A stretch of DNA of 64,000 bases from the NCBI GenBank assembly GCA_024655885.1, contig JANLFN010000004.1, forward strand, positions 172,509 through 236,508, written 5' to 3'. This document shows, in pieces, positions 43,069 to 51,413 of the stretch (its first letter is position 1; every line of letters starts with the position of its first letter). Position numbers and translations under genes: made by a program. The notes below the pieces were generated by a model. It was given only the letters and a program-made list of their open reading frames with translations, did not search any database and had not been told where the DNA came from. This DNA comes from Eubacteriales bacterium. Its GTDB lineage: Bacteria > Bacillota > Clostridia > Acetivibrionales > JANLFN01.

Positions 43069-43917
43069 TCATCCCCTTGCCAGTTCTTTTCTCGCCACTT
43101 CCTTATTGGGCATTTCCTTCTTTGCCCCCTGTTCTTTGAAAGCCATGACCTTGCTGTCCGCCGGGACTTTTATCTCCCCTCTCCTTTTCCCGGAAAATAT
43201 TTTTTTCAGGCGGCTCAAAAATCCCCTCTCCCTGCTTTTGGAGTTTCCATAGTTATAGTAATAGTTGTAGTAGCTCCGGTATTCATTTTTGGCCATTTTG
43301 TTCAGCACCACCCCCAGGATGCGGGCATTGACCTTTTCAAGCTGCTCCTTCACCCTCCGGGCACTAGGGTATTCCACCGCATTGGATTCGATTACCAGCA
43401 GGGTCCCATCGGTCTGCCTGGCAATCAGGGCGCAGTCGATGACGCTTCCCAGGGGAGGCGTATCGAAAATGACCATGTCGAACTGCTCGCTGACCGTTTG
43501 CATAAACTCAGAGAAACGGGCCGAACCGACGAGTTCTGCGGGATTCGGAGGCTTGGCCCCGCAGGAGATAAAATAAAAATTTTCTATGTTTGTCCTGTTG
43601 ATTACCTCCTCAAGAGAGGCAACCCCTGAAATCAGGTTTGTCAATCCCCGTTTGTTCTCACTTCCCAGGTGTTTGGCCAGCATGGGCTTGCGCAGATCCG
43701 CATCGATCAGAAGGGTCTTCATCCCCGATTTTGCCAGGGAAATGGCGAGATTGATGGAAGTGGTGGTTTTTCCTTCTCCCGGGTTGCAGCTGGTGACGGC
43801 GATGGTCCTTATTTTTTTATCAAAGCCGCAGAATTGAAGGTTGGTCCTGAGCACCCTGTAAGCTTCCTCTACGGGGGTGTTCAGCTGGTCTTTAACTACA
43901 TGTGTTTTTTCGGTCAT
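43069..43917 (-). CDS. Bacterial tyrosine kinase (CpsD/YwqD)
   Basis: A 282-residue BY-kinase. It has Walker A SCNPGEGKTTTSINLA, Walker A' TLLIDADLRKPML and Walker B MVIFDTPPLGS. A tyrosine cluster EYRSYYNYYYNYGNS lies near residues 211-225, in the middle of the protein rather than at the extreme C-terminus; a basic KKIFSGKRRGE tail of about 55 residues follows. It works with the separate Wzz-like membrane activator at 43931-44599, as in Gram-positives. Confidence 0.93.
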   Translation of the reverse strand: MTEKTHVVKDQLNTPVEEAYRVLRTNLQFCGFDKKIRTIAVTSCNPGEGKTTTSINLAISLAKSGMKTLLIDADLRKPMLAKHLGSENKRGLTNLISGVASLEEVINRTNIENFYFISCGAKPPNPAELVGSARFSEFMQTVSEQFDMVIFDTPPLGSVIDCALIARQTDGTLLVIESNAVEYPSARRVKEQLEKVNARILGVVLNKMAKNEYRSYYNYYYNYGNSKSRERGFLSRLKKIFSGKRRGEIKVPADSKVMAFKEQGAKKEMPNKEVARKELARG

Positions 43918-43930
43918 GTTTTGAGTCCCC

Positions 43931-44599
43931 TTATTTTATATTAAATACAGGTATGGTTCCTAAAACCGTCAGATCAAGATATTTTTCTATGTCCTCGCTG
44001 GTTTTTATTGTATCGTCCAGGTACTCCATCAGGAATGCAATACCCACGGCCGCCATGAGCCCTGCGAAAAACGCTACGGCTATATTGACCCCCGGCCTTG
44101 GTTTCACAGGTTCGCTCGAAGTTTGAGCCCGGTCCACGATGCTGACATTCTCTACCTTCATCAGGTCCACAACCTTGTTTATAAACACTTCCCCCACCTT
44201 GTCCGCCAACTGCGCCGCCCGTTGGGGGTCTTTGTCCTGAACCTTGATCTCTATGATTCTGGTGTCGTTTTTGGAATTGACGCTGATATTGGACGCCAGG
44301 TCCTCCAGGGTGAGGTCCTTGATGCCCAGCTCCTGTATGACGGTGCTTGTGACGGTCCTGCTTTTCACCAGCTCCCTGTAATCCTTCACCAGGTACTGTC
44401 CCGTCATGATGTCATTGTACGCGATGGGGGACTGGCTGTCGGCCTTTTTATTGATCACGTAGAGGGTTGTATCCGCCTCATACACCTTGTCCAGCACGCA
44501 AAGGCTCACATACCCGCTGGCAAGTGCCGCCATCAGCGGCAATGCGATAACCATCCATATTCTTTTGTAGATAATGCTGAAATATTGCTTCAACTCCAC
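43931..44599 (-). CDS. Wzz/YveK-type chain-length protein and kinase activator
   Basis: A membrane protein of about 222 residues with two helices (IWMVIALPLMAALASGYVSL and VNIAVAFFAGLMAAVGIAFLMEYLDDTI) around an extracytoplasmic domain, and the Wzz motif PVKPRPGVN before the second helix. It regulates glycan chain length and activates the downstream kinase. I start at GTG 44599, eight bases after AGGGGGG; a start 15 codons earlier is possible but lacks a site. It is the first structural gene of the glycan locus. Confidence 0.88.
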   Translation of the reverse strand: MELKQYFSIIYKRIWMVIALPLMAALASGYVSLCVLDKVYEADTTLYVINKKADSQSPIAYNDIMTGQYLVKDYRELVKSRTVTSTVIQELGIKDLTLEDLASNISVNSKNDTRIIEIKVQDKDPQRAAQLADKVGEVFINKVVDLMKVENVSIVDRAQTSSEPVKPRPGVNIAVAFFAGLMAAVGIAFLMEYLDDTIKTSEDIEKYLDLTVLGTIPVFNIK

Positions 44600-44973
44600 T
44601 CTAATTCCCCCCTGCGAGTCAGTTTTTAATATAATTGTATCCATTAATGTAAAAATATGAGAAGTTTAATGCTTGGTTTAGATTATAATACCTTCGCAAG
44701 CCATTTGTAAACCCAAAGTTTTCCATATTTTCCTTCCTTTTTTGCCGGCATTTTTCAAAAACCTCCTTTTAATGAACCGGATGCCCGAAAGATTCTGCGG
44801 TAAACCAAAAAATTATGTAAATTCCTGCGGCCAAAACACGCCCATAGCACTTTAAGACCATTCCAAAGCAGCCCCCAAAATGGAAAGCCTTTGGGAAAGG
44901 TCCTTTAAAACTCCTTTCAACGCTGTCGGAGCCGGCGCAGAACAGACGGACGGGCCCGAAATCCCGGCACACC
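44600..44973 (-). other. Long leader upstream of the wzz-like gene
   Basis: About 370 bases with no gene I can support. On the minus strand it contains a CCCAAA/TTTGGG hairpin near 44870 and several short complementary pieces. The length suggests a regulated leader, with a promoter possibly read by the split sigma factor encoded just upstream. I did not find motifs of known riboswitches or a clear sigma-A promoter. Confidence 0.35.
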
Positions 44974-45201
44974 TCAGTAATCGGGGTCAAACTGCCTTAC
45001 GGCCCTCAGCACCCGCAGATAGATGTACTGCCGGCAGTCGTGGTCCAGGTACAGGCACTCCTTGCCCCTGCCGTCTTTCAGGGTATACATACTGTACAGG
45101 TTGATATAGTCCTCATACTTCTCCAGGATATCCATCAGGGAAGTTTCATCCCCCAACCGGCTGGAAAAAATCTCGGCGATGCTCGGACGCTTATGTGCCA
45201 T
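44974..45201 (-). CDS. Small helix-turn-helix-like partner protein (HTH_16-like)
   Basis: A 75-residue protein whose N-terminus (PSIAEIFSSRLGDETSLMDILEKYEDYINLYS) resembles the short HTH_16/sigma-region-2-like proteins found beside sigma-like factors, such as Tn916 Orf8 and RsoA of Bacillus subtilis. Its 5' end overlaps the upstream sigma-like gene by 11 bases, so the two proteins are made together. I infer that they form one two-part sigma factor. The match is by pattern and position and is weaker than for the partner. Confidence 0.6.
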   Translation of the reverse strand: MAHKRPSIAEIFSSRLGDETSLMDILEKYEDYINLYSMYTLKDGRGKECLYLDHDCRQYIYLRVLRAVRQFDPDY

Positions 45202-45658
45202 AATGTCGGTACTTTCTTTCGCTGGAATTGAGGTGGCTTGAAAGCTTGTGGAAAGCTTTGTTGTTCAGCTTTTTCACCTGGGTTTCACTGATCCCCAGCA
45301 GCCTTGATATGCGCGGAACGGTGTACTTAAGAAGGCAGCGCATATAGATGACCTCCTTCTGGCGGGTGCTCAGGCTGCGGAGGGCTTCAAAAAGCAGGTC
45401 GTTGGAAATTGTATCCTCAAACTCCATGATGGCCTCATCCAGGCTGGAGCTGTACAGGAGAATATCCTCCACCTTTATTTCCCGTTCCCCGGGTCCTGCT
45501 ACCGGGATGTCCACATCAGCTTCTCCCATGAGAATTTCACGCATGTTTCTTTTTTGTTTCTGGCGGTCGAAATCCCTCCGCGCCTTCCGTATTGTACTTT
45601 TAATATACGCGTCAAACATTTTTTCAATTTCTTCATCTTTTTTTTTCATTTTTACCAA
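45191..45658 (-). CDS. Sigma-70 region 4-type sigma factor (SigO-like)
   Basis: A 155-residue protein. Residues 90-150 form a sigma region 4: LFEALRSLSTRQKEVIYMRCLLKYTVPRISRLLGISETQVKKLNNKAFHKL. There is no recognisable region 2 for -10 binding; the N-terminal half is charged. Short region-4-only proteins paired with a small second protein are known as two-subunit sigma factors (SigO-RsoA). The TTG start at 45658 has GGAGG seven bases upstream. It sits at the upstream end of the glycan locus, so control of that locus is the simplest reading. Confidence 0.8.
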   Translation of the reverse strand: MVKMKKKDEEIEKMFDAYIKSTIRKARRDFDRQKQKRNMREILMGEADVDIPVAGPGEREIKVEDILLYSSSLDEAIMEFEDTISNDLLFEALRSLSTRQKEVIYMRCLLKYTVPRISRLLGISETQVKKLNNKAFHKLSSHLNSSERKYRHYGT

Positions 45659-45683
45659 TAAAAAACCTCCTCTTTTTCCCCTC

Positions 45684-45712
45684 TATAAAGTAAATGGAGC
45701 GAATAGGTACAA
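45684..45712 (-). promoter_or_regulatory. Sigma-A-like promoter of the sigma-factor gene
   Basis: On the minus strand TTGTAC (45707-45712) and TTTATA (45684-45689) are 17 bases apart, ending 25 bases before the TTG start. It would drive the split sigma genes and possibly the whole locus. Confidence 0.55.
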
Positions 45713-45915
45713 AACGGTAACCCCTTTATAAAAAAAATGATATTCTGGAAATATTGATGTCCTTTTAATATAATATAACTTCCGCTCCACTCCCTTACAG
45801 TTTCCATAAAATGATTACCAAGGAGCTATGGTTTTATCCGGAAAGTCAATTTTTATGAATGATTATAAAACAAAAGGTAATAATAAAAATAAAAATATGC
45901 AAAGGAGTTGTTGTA

Positions 45916-46131
45916 ATGAATAGAACACCCTTAGATAGAGTGGCTTTAGTAGTGGTAATCATCGGAGCATTAAACTGGCTGCTGATAGGACTGTTTCAAT
46001 ATGATCTGGTTGCCGCAATCTTCGGAGGGTCCTCAAGCTTTGTAAGCAGGATTATTTATACTATCGTAGGACTGGCAGGATTATATAGCATTACCCTATT
46101 GTTTAGGGAGCAGGTTCCTGTTAAGGATTAG
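45916..46131 (+). CDS. DUF378 membrane protein
   Basis: A 71-residue protein with two membrane helices: RVALVVVIIGALNWLLIGLFQYDLVAAIFGG and SRIIYTIVGLAGLYSITLLF. This is the DUF378 pattern (GALNWGLVG-type helix, then VYILVGLAGL-type helix). The function of the family is unknown. The ATG at 45916 follows AAAGGAG with nine bases between. It stands alone and is followed by a hairpin. Confidence 0.88.
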   Translation: MNRTPLDRVALVVVIIGALNWLLIGLFQYDLVAAIFGGSSSFVSRIIYTIVGLAGLYSITLLFREQVPVKD

Positions 46132-46159
46132 GCTTTTCCACCCGGATATCGGAGCCGTA

Positions 46160-46190
46160 TTAGTACCTGCCGTTAGCAAGCAGGTACTAA
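46160..46190. terminator. Hairpin after the DUF378 gene
   Basis: TTAGTACCTGC and GCAGGTACTAA form an 11-base perfect stem with a nine-base loop, 28 bases after the stop codon. The flanks are not U-rich, so it may end the transcript or stabilise it. Confidence 0.55.
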
Positions 46191-46369
46191 TATAAGTCCG
46201 TTTATACAGCCTAATACTGCCCATTTTCGCAAGCCTGATTCTATTCGCAATTCTATCTATCATCCTGTTCTCCTCCTTGAGCTGCTTGCAGCACATACTC
46301 CCGTTTTTTCATGCGGATTTAGCCTGGAAATCCATACCACAACAGAAACATGGGCCAGCAAAAAATCTC

Positions 46370-46398
46370 TTAATAAATTTTGCAAAACATGCTATAAT
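46370..46398 (+). promoter_or_regulatory. Promoter of the DUF1992 gene
   Basis: A perfect TATAAT at 46393-46398 with a weak TTAATA box 17 bases upstream (46370-46375). The start codon lies about 27 bases after the -10. Confidence 0.5.
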
Positions 46399-46424
46399 TT
46401 AAGCAGCAAATGGGAAGAAGGGAT

Positions 46425-46811
46425 ATGTTTATGCCGTTATCGAGAAGTCATTATGAGGATAAGTACTTTTTTAACGAGTACGACGAGCCTTTTGACATTG
46501 CCGCCCTGATCGCGGAGGAAAAAATCCAGCAGGCTATAAAAAACGGAGATTTCGATAATCTGTCCTGTAAGGGCAAGCCATTGGAGCTTGAGGACCGGAC
46601 TTTCGTACCCAAAGAACGGCGCATGGCCAACAAGGTTTTGAAAAACGCCGGATTCCTGCCTGTAGAAATGGAGCTGAAAAAGGAAATCTATGCCCTCGAG
46701 AAGCAAATCGAAGGCTGCAAGAATGAGGGTACCAGAAAAAGCCTGTTAAGGGAATTGAGCGAAAAAACCGCCAGATGCGGCATGCTTATGGAAAGAATCC
46801 CAAAGAAATGA
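46425..46811 (+). CDS. DnaJ-family (DUF1992) protein
   Basis: A protein of about 128 residues with the DUF1992 signature: IAALIAEEKIQQAIKNGDFDNLSCKGKPLELED, then RMANKVLKNAGFLPVEMELKKEI. The domain is described as related to DnaJ-linked proteins, but it lacks a J-domain HPD motif here and the role is unknown. ATGs at 46410, 46425 and 46431 are all in frame; GAAGG just before 46425 and nine bases before 46431 favours one of the latter two. Confidence 0.85.
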   Translation: MFMPLSRSHYEDKYFFNEYDEPFDIAALIAEEKIQQAIKNGDFDNLSCKGKPLELEDRTFVPKERRMANKVLKNAGFLPVEMELKKEIYALEKQIEGCKNEGTRKSLLRELSEKTARCGMLMERIPKK

Positions 46812-46927
46812 AATCCAAGGGGCCGGTTCCTACGTCTTTGTTTTCATACACGCCGCTATTTTCAAATGGAGACGAATAATGCGAACCGGGGAAGCAGGAA
46901 TATCCTGCCGCGGAAGGCCTTCACGCC

Positions 46928-46973
46928 AAAGGCAGCATGAAGAGCATCTTTTCAGCTCACCATGCTGCCTTTT
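46928..46973. terminator. Bidirectional terminator between DUF1992 and the chemoreceptor gene
   Basis: AAAGGCAGCATG pairs with CATGCTGCCTTT around a 21-base loop. The + strand continues TTTACAG and the - strand TTTGGCG. The hairpin lies between convergent genes. Confidence 0.75.
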
Positions 46974-47030
46974 ACAGTGATTAAAAACGCATTTTAAAAA
47001 ATACAGGCGCGGATAGGACGGTGGTAGTTC

Positions 47031-49097
47031 CTAGACGGTGAATTTCTTAATGCTGTCCAGCAGTTGATTGGCAAGGTCTGTCAAATGTCCGGCGGAATCG
47101 GCAATTTGGCGAATCACCGAAGCCTGTTCCTGTGTGGATGCCGACACTTCTTCGCTGCTGGCAGCGGTTTCTTCCGAGATGCTGGCCACATCGCTTATAA
47201 CCTCTCCTGCCTCTCTTGCTTGATTTCTCAATGAGTTGGATATGTCGGCGACTTTCCTTATATTCTCATTAATGGCGGAAACCGCTTCGGAAATATTCTC
47301 AAAGGCTGTCACCGTATCGGCCAAGGCTTTTGCCTGGTCATTCACCACCACTTCCACTTTGCCCATTTCCATCACCGCATGAGCCACCCCGGACTGGACT
47401 TCCTGGATAATGGACTGTATTTTTTCAACCGACATGTTGGACTGTTCGGCCAGCTTTCTTATCTCTTCCGCTACCACCGCAAAGCCCCTTCCCTGCTCTC
47501 CGGCACGTGCCGCTTCAATAGCGGCATTCAGCGACAGCAGATTGGTTTGCTCGGATATACTTTTTATTACCTCCAGTATATCGCCTATCTCCGCTGATTT
47601 TTCGGAAAGAGCTCCAATGGCATTGGACACCTCCAGGGATACCTTCTTGTTCTCATCCATTTTTACTTCCTGGTACTCTACCGATTTTTGGCCGGCTTCC
47701 ACGGTGACCTTCGCCTTTTCCGCCATTTCTTCGGATTTGGACATCTCGCCGGCTATATTGTCCAGGCCCTTGACAACCTCAATAATTTTTATATTTCCTT
47801 TTTCGGTGGAAAGCGCTTGTTCCGTCGCGCCCTTTGCCATATCGGAAACCGCCAATGCAATCTGCTCCGAGACCTTGCTCACTTCTTCGGAGGAAGCCAG
47901 CATTTCCTGGGAAGCAGCAGCCACATCTTCTCCCATACCTTTCACCCTCGTTATCACTTCTCTGAGGCTTTCAAGCATACCGGAAAAGCTATTGCCAAGC
48001 TGTTCCACTTCATCCTTTGTTTTCGGCACATGCACTTTCTGGGTCAAATCTCCCGAGGAAACCGCATACGCTGTCTTGGACAATTCCTTTAGAGGATTTG
48101 CAAGGGACCGGCTGAATATAAAACCGGCAATGGACGCGGTAACAACGCATACAAGCGCAATAAGAATTACTGTCAGCTTAAGTTCATTTACAGGCTTCAT
48201 ATAGTCCTCAACGCTGCAGGCGGCAAAAACATAGAGATTTTTTTGGGTGTTGGGCGTATAAGCCATTACCTTTTGAAATCCTTTTATATTGCAGAATACG
48301 TAGCCCGCCTTCCCCTGCTGCATCGTTTCAAACGCTTTTTTGGTGCTTCCGTTTTCCTTTTTCATGTCCAACTGATATACCATATCCGTGTTTGTATAAG
48401 CAATTAATATTCCCTCGTTGCTTAAAACACCGAAATCATACTTTATTCCCTCATTTCTTTTAACAAGCAGCTCGGTTAACTTGTTGAACTGTATGGGAGC
48501 TTCGAACATTCCGATAAATTTCTTATTGGCATCAAATATAGGCACATAGATGACTATTACAGGCTGCTGGTTATTGGGAGACTGGATTACGGCGCTCACG
48601 GATATGTCCCCGGTTTTTTTAGAATAATCATAGTCCGCATTGGATTCACTGCTGTCCCTGCCAACGGATTTGCCGTCAATGGCATCCATAATTTCTATTC
48701 CTGTATAGTCCGCATAGAAAAGGTTTTCAAACATTCCGTCGCTTTTTGCTTTAATATTCTTCAGGCGATCGGCCACAAGCTTCTTTCTTTCGTTCATCTG
48801 AGCTGCCGGGATTTTTGCCGCTTCACCACTGCTTATGTCTGTGAGGATTCGCACTGCTTCCGGTTCATATGCTATGGAGTAGGCATCTCTCTTAACACCC
48901 TCCAGGGCTTCATTTAACAAATCCAGCTTGATACCCACACTGTTTTCCATGTGTGAAATTGTCTCCCTTTGAACAGTACTGGAAAAGTTCAAGATTCCGA
49001 CTACCCCCAATACCGAAAGGGGTATAATGACAAGCAACAGCGTCATCGATATAAGCTTAATAAAAATACCGAATTTACTAACATTCTTTTTGTCCAT
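47031..49097 (-). CDS. Methyl-accepting chemotaxis protein
   Basis: A 688-residue chemoreceptor. It has an N-terminal membrane helix, an extracytoplasmic dCache-type domain at about residues 40-310 ([54 protein letters not shown]), a second membrane helix ([22 protein letters not shown]), a HAMP domain and a signalling domain with the conserved hairpin [20 protein letters not shown]. The ligand is unknown; dCache domains often bind amino acids or small organics. Start ATG 49097 follows GAAGGAG; the frame is open 18 codons upstream. No chemotaxis operon lies beside it. Confidence 0.94.
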   Translation of the reverse strand: MDKKNVSKFGIFIKLISMTLLLVIIPLSVLGVVGILNFSSTVQRETISHMENSVGIKLDLLNEALEGVKRDAYSIAYEPEAVRILTDISSGEAAKIPAAQMNERKKLVADRLKNIKAKSDGMFENLFYADYTGIEIMDAIDGKSVGRDSSESNADYDYSKKTGDISVSAVIQSPNNQQPVIVIYVPIFDANKKFIGMFEAPIQFNKLTELLVKRNEGIKYDFGVLSNEGILIAYTNTDMVYQLDMKKENGSTKKAFETMQQGKAGYVFCNIKGFQKVMAYTPNTQKNLYVFAACSVEDYMKPVNELKLTVILIALVCVVTASIAGFIFSRSLANPLKELSKTAYAVSSGDLTQKVHVPKTKDEVEQLGNSFSGMLESLREVITRVKGMGEDVAAASQEMLASSEEVSKVSEQIALAVSDMAKGATEQALSTEKGNIKIIEVVKGLDNIAGEMSKSEEMAEKAKVTVEAGQKSVEYQEVKMDENKKVSLEVSNAIGALSEKSAEIGDILEVIKSISEQTNLLSLNAAIEAARAGEQGRGFAVVAEEIRKLAEQSNMSVEKIQSIIQEVQSGVAHAVMEMGKVEVVVNDQAKALADTVTAFENISEAVSAINENIRKVADISNSLRNQAREAGEVISDVASISEETAASSEEVSASTQEQASVIRQIADSAGHLTDLANQLLDSIKKFTV

Positions 49098-50007
49098 AAT
49101 CTCACTCCTTCTGATATGTTGTTTTTTGCAGCCAAAGAAACACCGTATCATGCTTCAATAATTATTAAATCCCTCCCAGCAAAGCTATTTGCGAAGCGCA
49201 AGAGTTTCCATCTCCAGCAGCAGAACTCTTTTATGGAGCCAAAATAGTTGGAGCACTGGCTATCATAAAGTTTAAGGGTGTAATCTGGTGAACAAAAGCA
49301 AAATGAAATAAAACAGGACTGGCAACACAGCTTAAGGAAAACAGTTGAACCAAAAAAGAAAGGATGCTTTTCTACAGTAAAAGAAATGCTTTTACGGAAA
49401 TCAGAGGTGCCGTAATATTCACGATTTCCCAAAAGCACCGCACTTTAGAACCGAATTTTTCCGGTTGCTCCAGCACCTTTAAGGCCAGCCGTTTTCCCAC
49501 CGGCTATTTGTCAGCTTTAAGCGTGTTCTCTCTACACACAAAATTTTTAAAGATGGGAATATACTTTTTAATTTGTCCTCAAAATAGAGCCGATATAGAC
49601 TATGGTTGTCAAAGAGCAGCGCAATACGTTCCTGTATCCGGCACTATCGCCAATTTACAAGCATAAATAACCATCTTTATTTGTTTTATGCACATTTATG
49701 CATATAATATTACCATCTTGGAAATATGTCAATATTTGCCGTAATGCCTGTCAATGAACTAATACAAATTACATTCAAATTATATTCATTATAACCTTTT
49801 TTCTCCATTATTTGAAAAACTGCTGTATCCCTACCTCCCAATTTACCATCGCCGCTGCATTTTCCGACGGCTGAATTCTACCGAAAACACCGGCAAATAT
49901 AATTAAAACCTCTTTATGCATTTTTTTCAAATAGGCATAAAGAGGTTTAACTCCCGTCTATCCTTATTCAAAGCCTTATAAATCCTGAAAGCCCTGATTG
50001 AACTGCT
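49098..50007. other. Intergenic stretch of about 900 bases
   Basis: Two open frames of about 100 codons overlap on opposite strands between 49148 and 49666 but neither has protein-like composition or a ribosome binding site, so I do not call them. A hairpin at 49906-49948 (below) ends the yebC transcript. The rest shows no motif I recognise; it may hold the chemoreceptor promoter and a decayed sequence. Confidence 0.3.
49906..49948 (-). terminator. Terminator after yebC
   Basis: AAACCTCTTTATGC pairs exactly with GCATAAAGAGGTTT around a 15-base loop. On the minus strand the stem is followed by TTAATTATATTTG. It lies 60 bases after the yebC stop. Confidence 0.75.
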
Positions 50008-50739
50008 TTATTCATCTTGATCCCAGTTGTGGTACACGTTCTGTACATCGTCCATGTCTTCCAGATGTTCTACCAGCTTATCCATAAGCTCTATCTGCTT
50101 GGGATCCGTCAATTTCGTCATGGTGGCAGGAATCATGGATATTTCCGCTTCAATAAATTCATAACCCTTTTTCTCGAGAGCTTCCCTCACCTTTGAAAAC
50201 TCATCGGGGTCGGTCAGGATCTCAAAGTACTCATCTTCCACGTTGAAGTCCTCCGCCCCTGCATCCAGGGCCTCCATCATAAGGTCATCCTCATTTTGCT
50301 TATCGGTCTTTTCAATAAGGATGACCCCTTTTTTGCTGAACATAAAGGAAACACAGCCTGTAGTCCCCAGATTGCCGCCGAATTTGTCGAAATAGTGCCT
50401 TATATCTCCCGCCGTCCTGTTCCTGTTGTCCGTCATGGTCTCAACAATTACGGCAACTCCGCCCGGCCCATAGCCCTCATAGGTTATTTCCTCGTAGCTT
50501 GTACTATCTACATCGCCCGCCGCTTTTTTTATGCTTCGCATTATATTATCATTAGGCATATTGGCCGCCTTAGCTTTGGCAATTACGTCTTTGAGCTTGG
50601 AATTTGCCTCCGGATCAGGCCCGCCCTGCTTGACTACAACTGCAATTTCCCTCCCGAGCTTGGTAAAAATTTTGCCCCTCTGCGCATCCGACTTTTCCTT
50701 TTTATGCTTGATATTTGCCCATTTTGAATGGCCCGACAT
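50008..50739 (-). CDS. yebC: YebC/PmpR-family protein
   Basis: A 243-residue protein with the family start [20 protein letters not shown], then [31 protein letters not shown] and [19 protein letters not shown]. Members act as transcription regulators and, for some, help translation of poly-proline stretches. The ATG at 50739 follows GGGAGG; 18 upstream in-frame codons are not part of the family. It lies 120 bases after arsR and has its own terminator. Confidence 0.95.
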   Translation of the reverse strand: MSGHSKWANIKHKKEKSDAQRGKIFTKLGREIAVVVKQGGPDPEANSKLKDVIAKAKAANMPNDNIMRSIKKAAGDVDSTSYEEITYEGYGPGGVAVIVETMTDNRNRTAGDIRHYFDKFGGNLGTTGCVSFMFSKKGVILIEKTDKQNEDDLMMEALDAGAEDFNVEDEYFEILTDPDEFSKVREALEKKGYEFIEAEISMIPATMTKLTDPKQIELMDKLVEHLEDMDDVQNVYHNWDQDE

Positions 50740-50860
50740 ACAGTAAATACCTCCCTGGTGCTTTCTAACATCCTTTAAATGCTTCCACTGCAATTATAAT
50801 ATTAAATATAAAATTAATAAAGATTTTTCTCATAAAAATTAAAACACACAAATGCCCGGG

Positions 50861-51151
50861 TCACGAAATCCGAATGGGTTCCTTACATAAAAGCCTTACT
50901 ATTTCCGCTGCTTCCTCGTCTACAACCCTGTAGCATATTTCCAGGCCGTTTCTTTCCCCGCTTATGATCCCTGCCGCCTTAAGCCTGATCAAGTGCTGGG
51001 AAACCGTAGATTGCGGAATATTAAGGCATTCCTGCATTTTTGTTACATTGCACTTATTATCAAGCAAGCCTCGGATGATGCATAACCTGTGAGGATGTGC
51101 CAGTGCCTTTAATTTCTCCGCCTTTTCCTCGTATTTTTTCAAATCGATCAC
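50861..51151 (-). CDS. ArsR-family transcriptional regulator
   Basis: A 96-residue winged-helix repressor: LKALAHPHRLCIIRGLL, the recognition helix region IPQSTVSQHLIRLKAAGIISGERNGLEICYRV. It has five cysteines (LCIIR, NKCNV, QECLN, EICYR, LLCKE), so thiol- or metal-sensing is possible, but the known metal-site spacing is not obvious. It lies 260 bases downstream of the CoA-disulfide-reductase gene on the same strand and is a candidate regulator of the dyad-rich promoter at 53165. Confidence 0.9.
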   Translation of the reverse strand: MIDLKKYEEKAEKLKALAHPHRLCIIRGLLDNKCNVTKMQECLNIPQSTVSQHLIRLKAAGIISGERNGLEICYRVVDEEAAEIVRLLCKEPIRIS

Positions 51152-51413
51152 TATGACTCCTCCTGTATTGGATAGCAGGGTTTATAGGATGAAAGGCAAG
51201 GCTGGGGTTGAGGCCTATGAAAATGCGGATTATTTTCCTTCCATCAACCCGGCCTTTAAATCTTTCGGTCAACTGCGTTTACCTATGTTTCCCCGTGCCT
51301 ATTTGTATTTTATATTTTTGCTATTATCTTATCAGGCCTTCTGTAAGGATTCAACCCCTTGGAAGCTAAAAAAGTACGGCGCCGTCTCGCCCTGCCCTTT
51401 TCCCCGCCGATCC

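Noticed and set aside
44600..44973. Cyclic-di-GMP riboswitch in the glycan leader
   Set aside because: The conserved GEMM blocks and tetraloop pattern are absent on the minus strand.
44769..44990. 73-codon minus-strand frame in the glycan leader
   Set aside because: No ribosome binding site, start overlapping the end of the upstream gene, and no recognisable composition or motif.
49148..49666. Two open frames of about 100 codons on opposite strands
   Set aside because: Cys/Phe-rich or irregular composition, no ribosome binding site and no family similarity.
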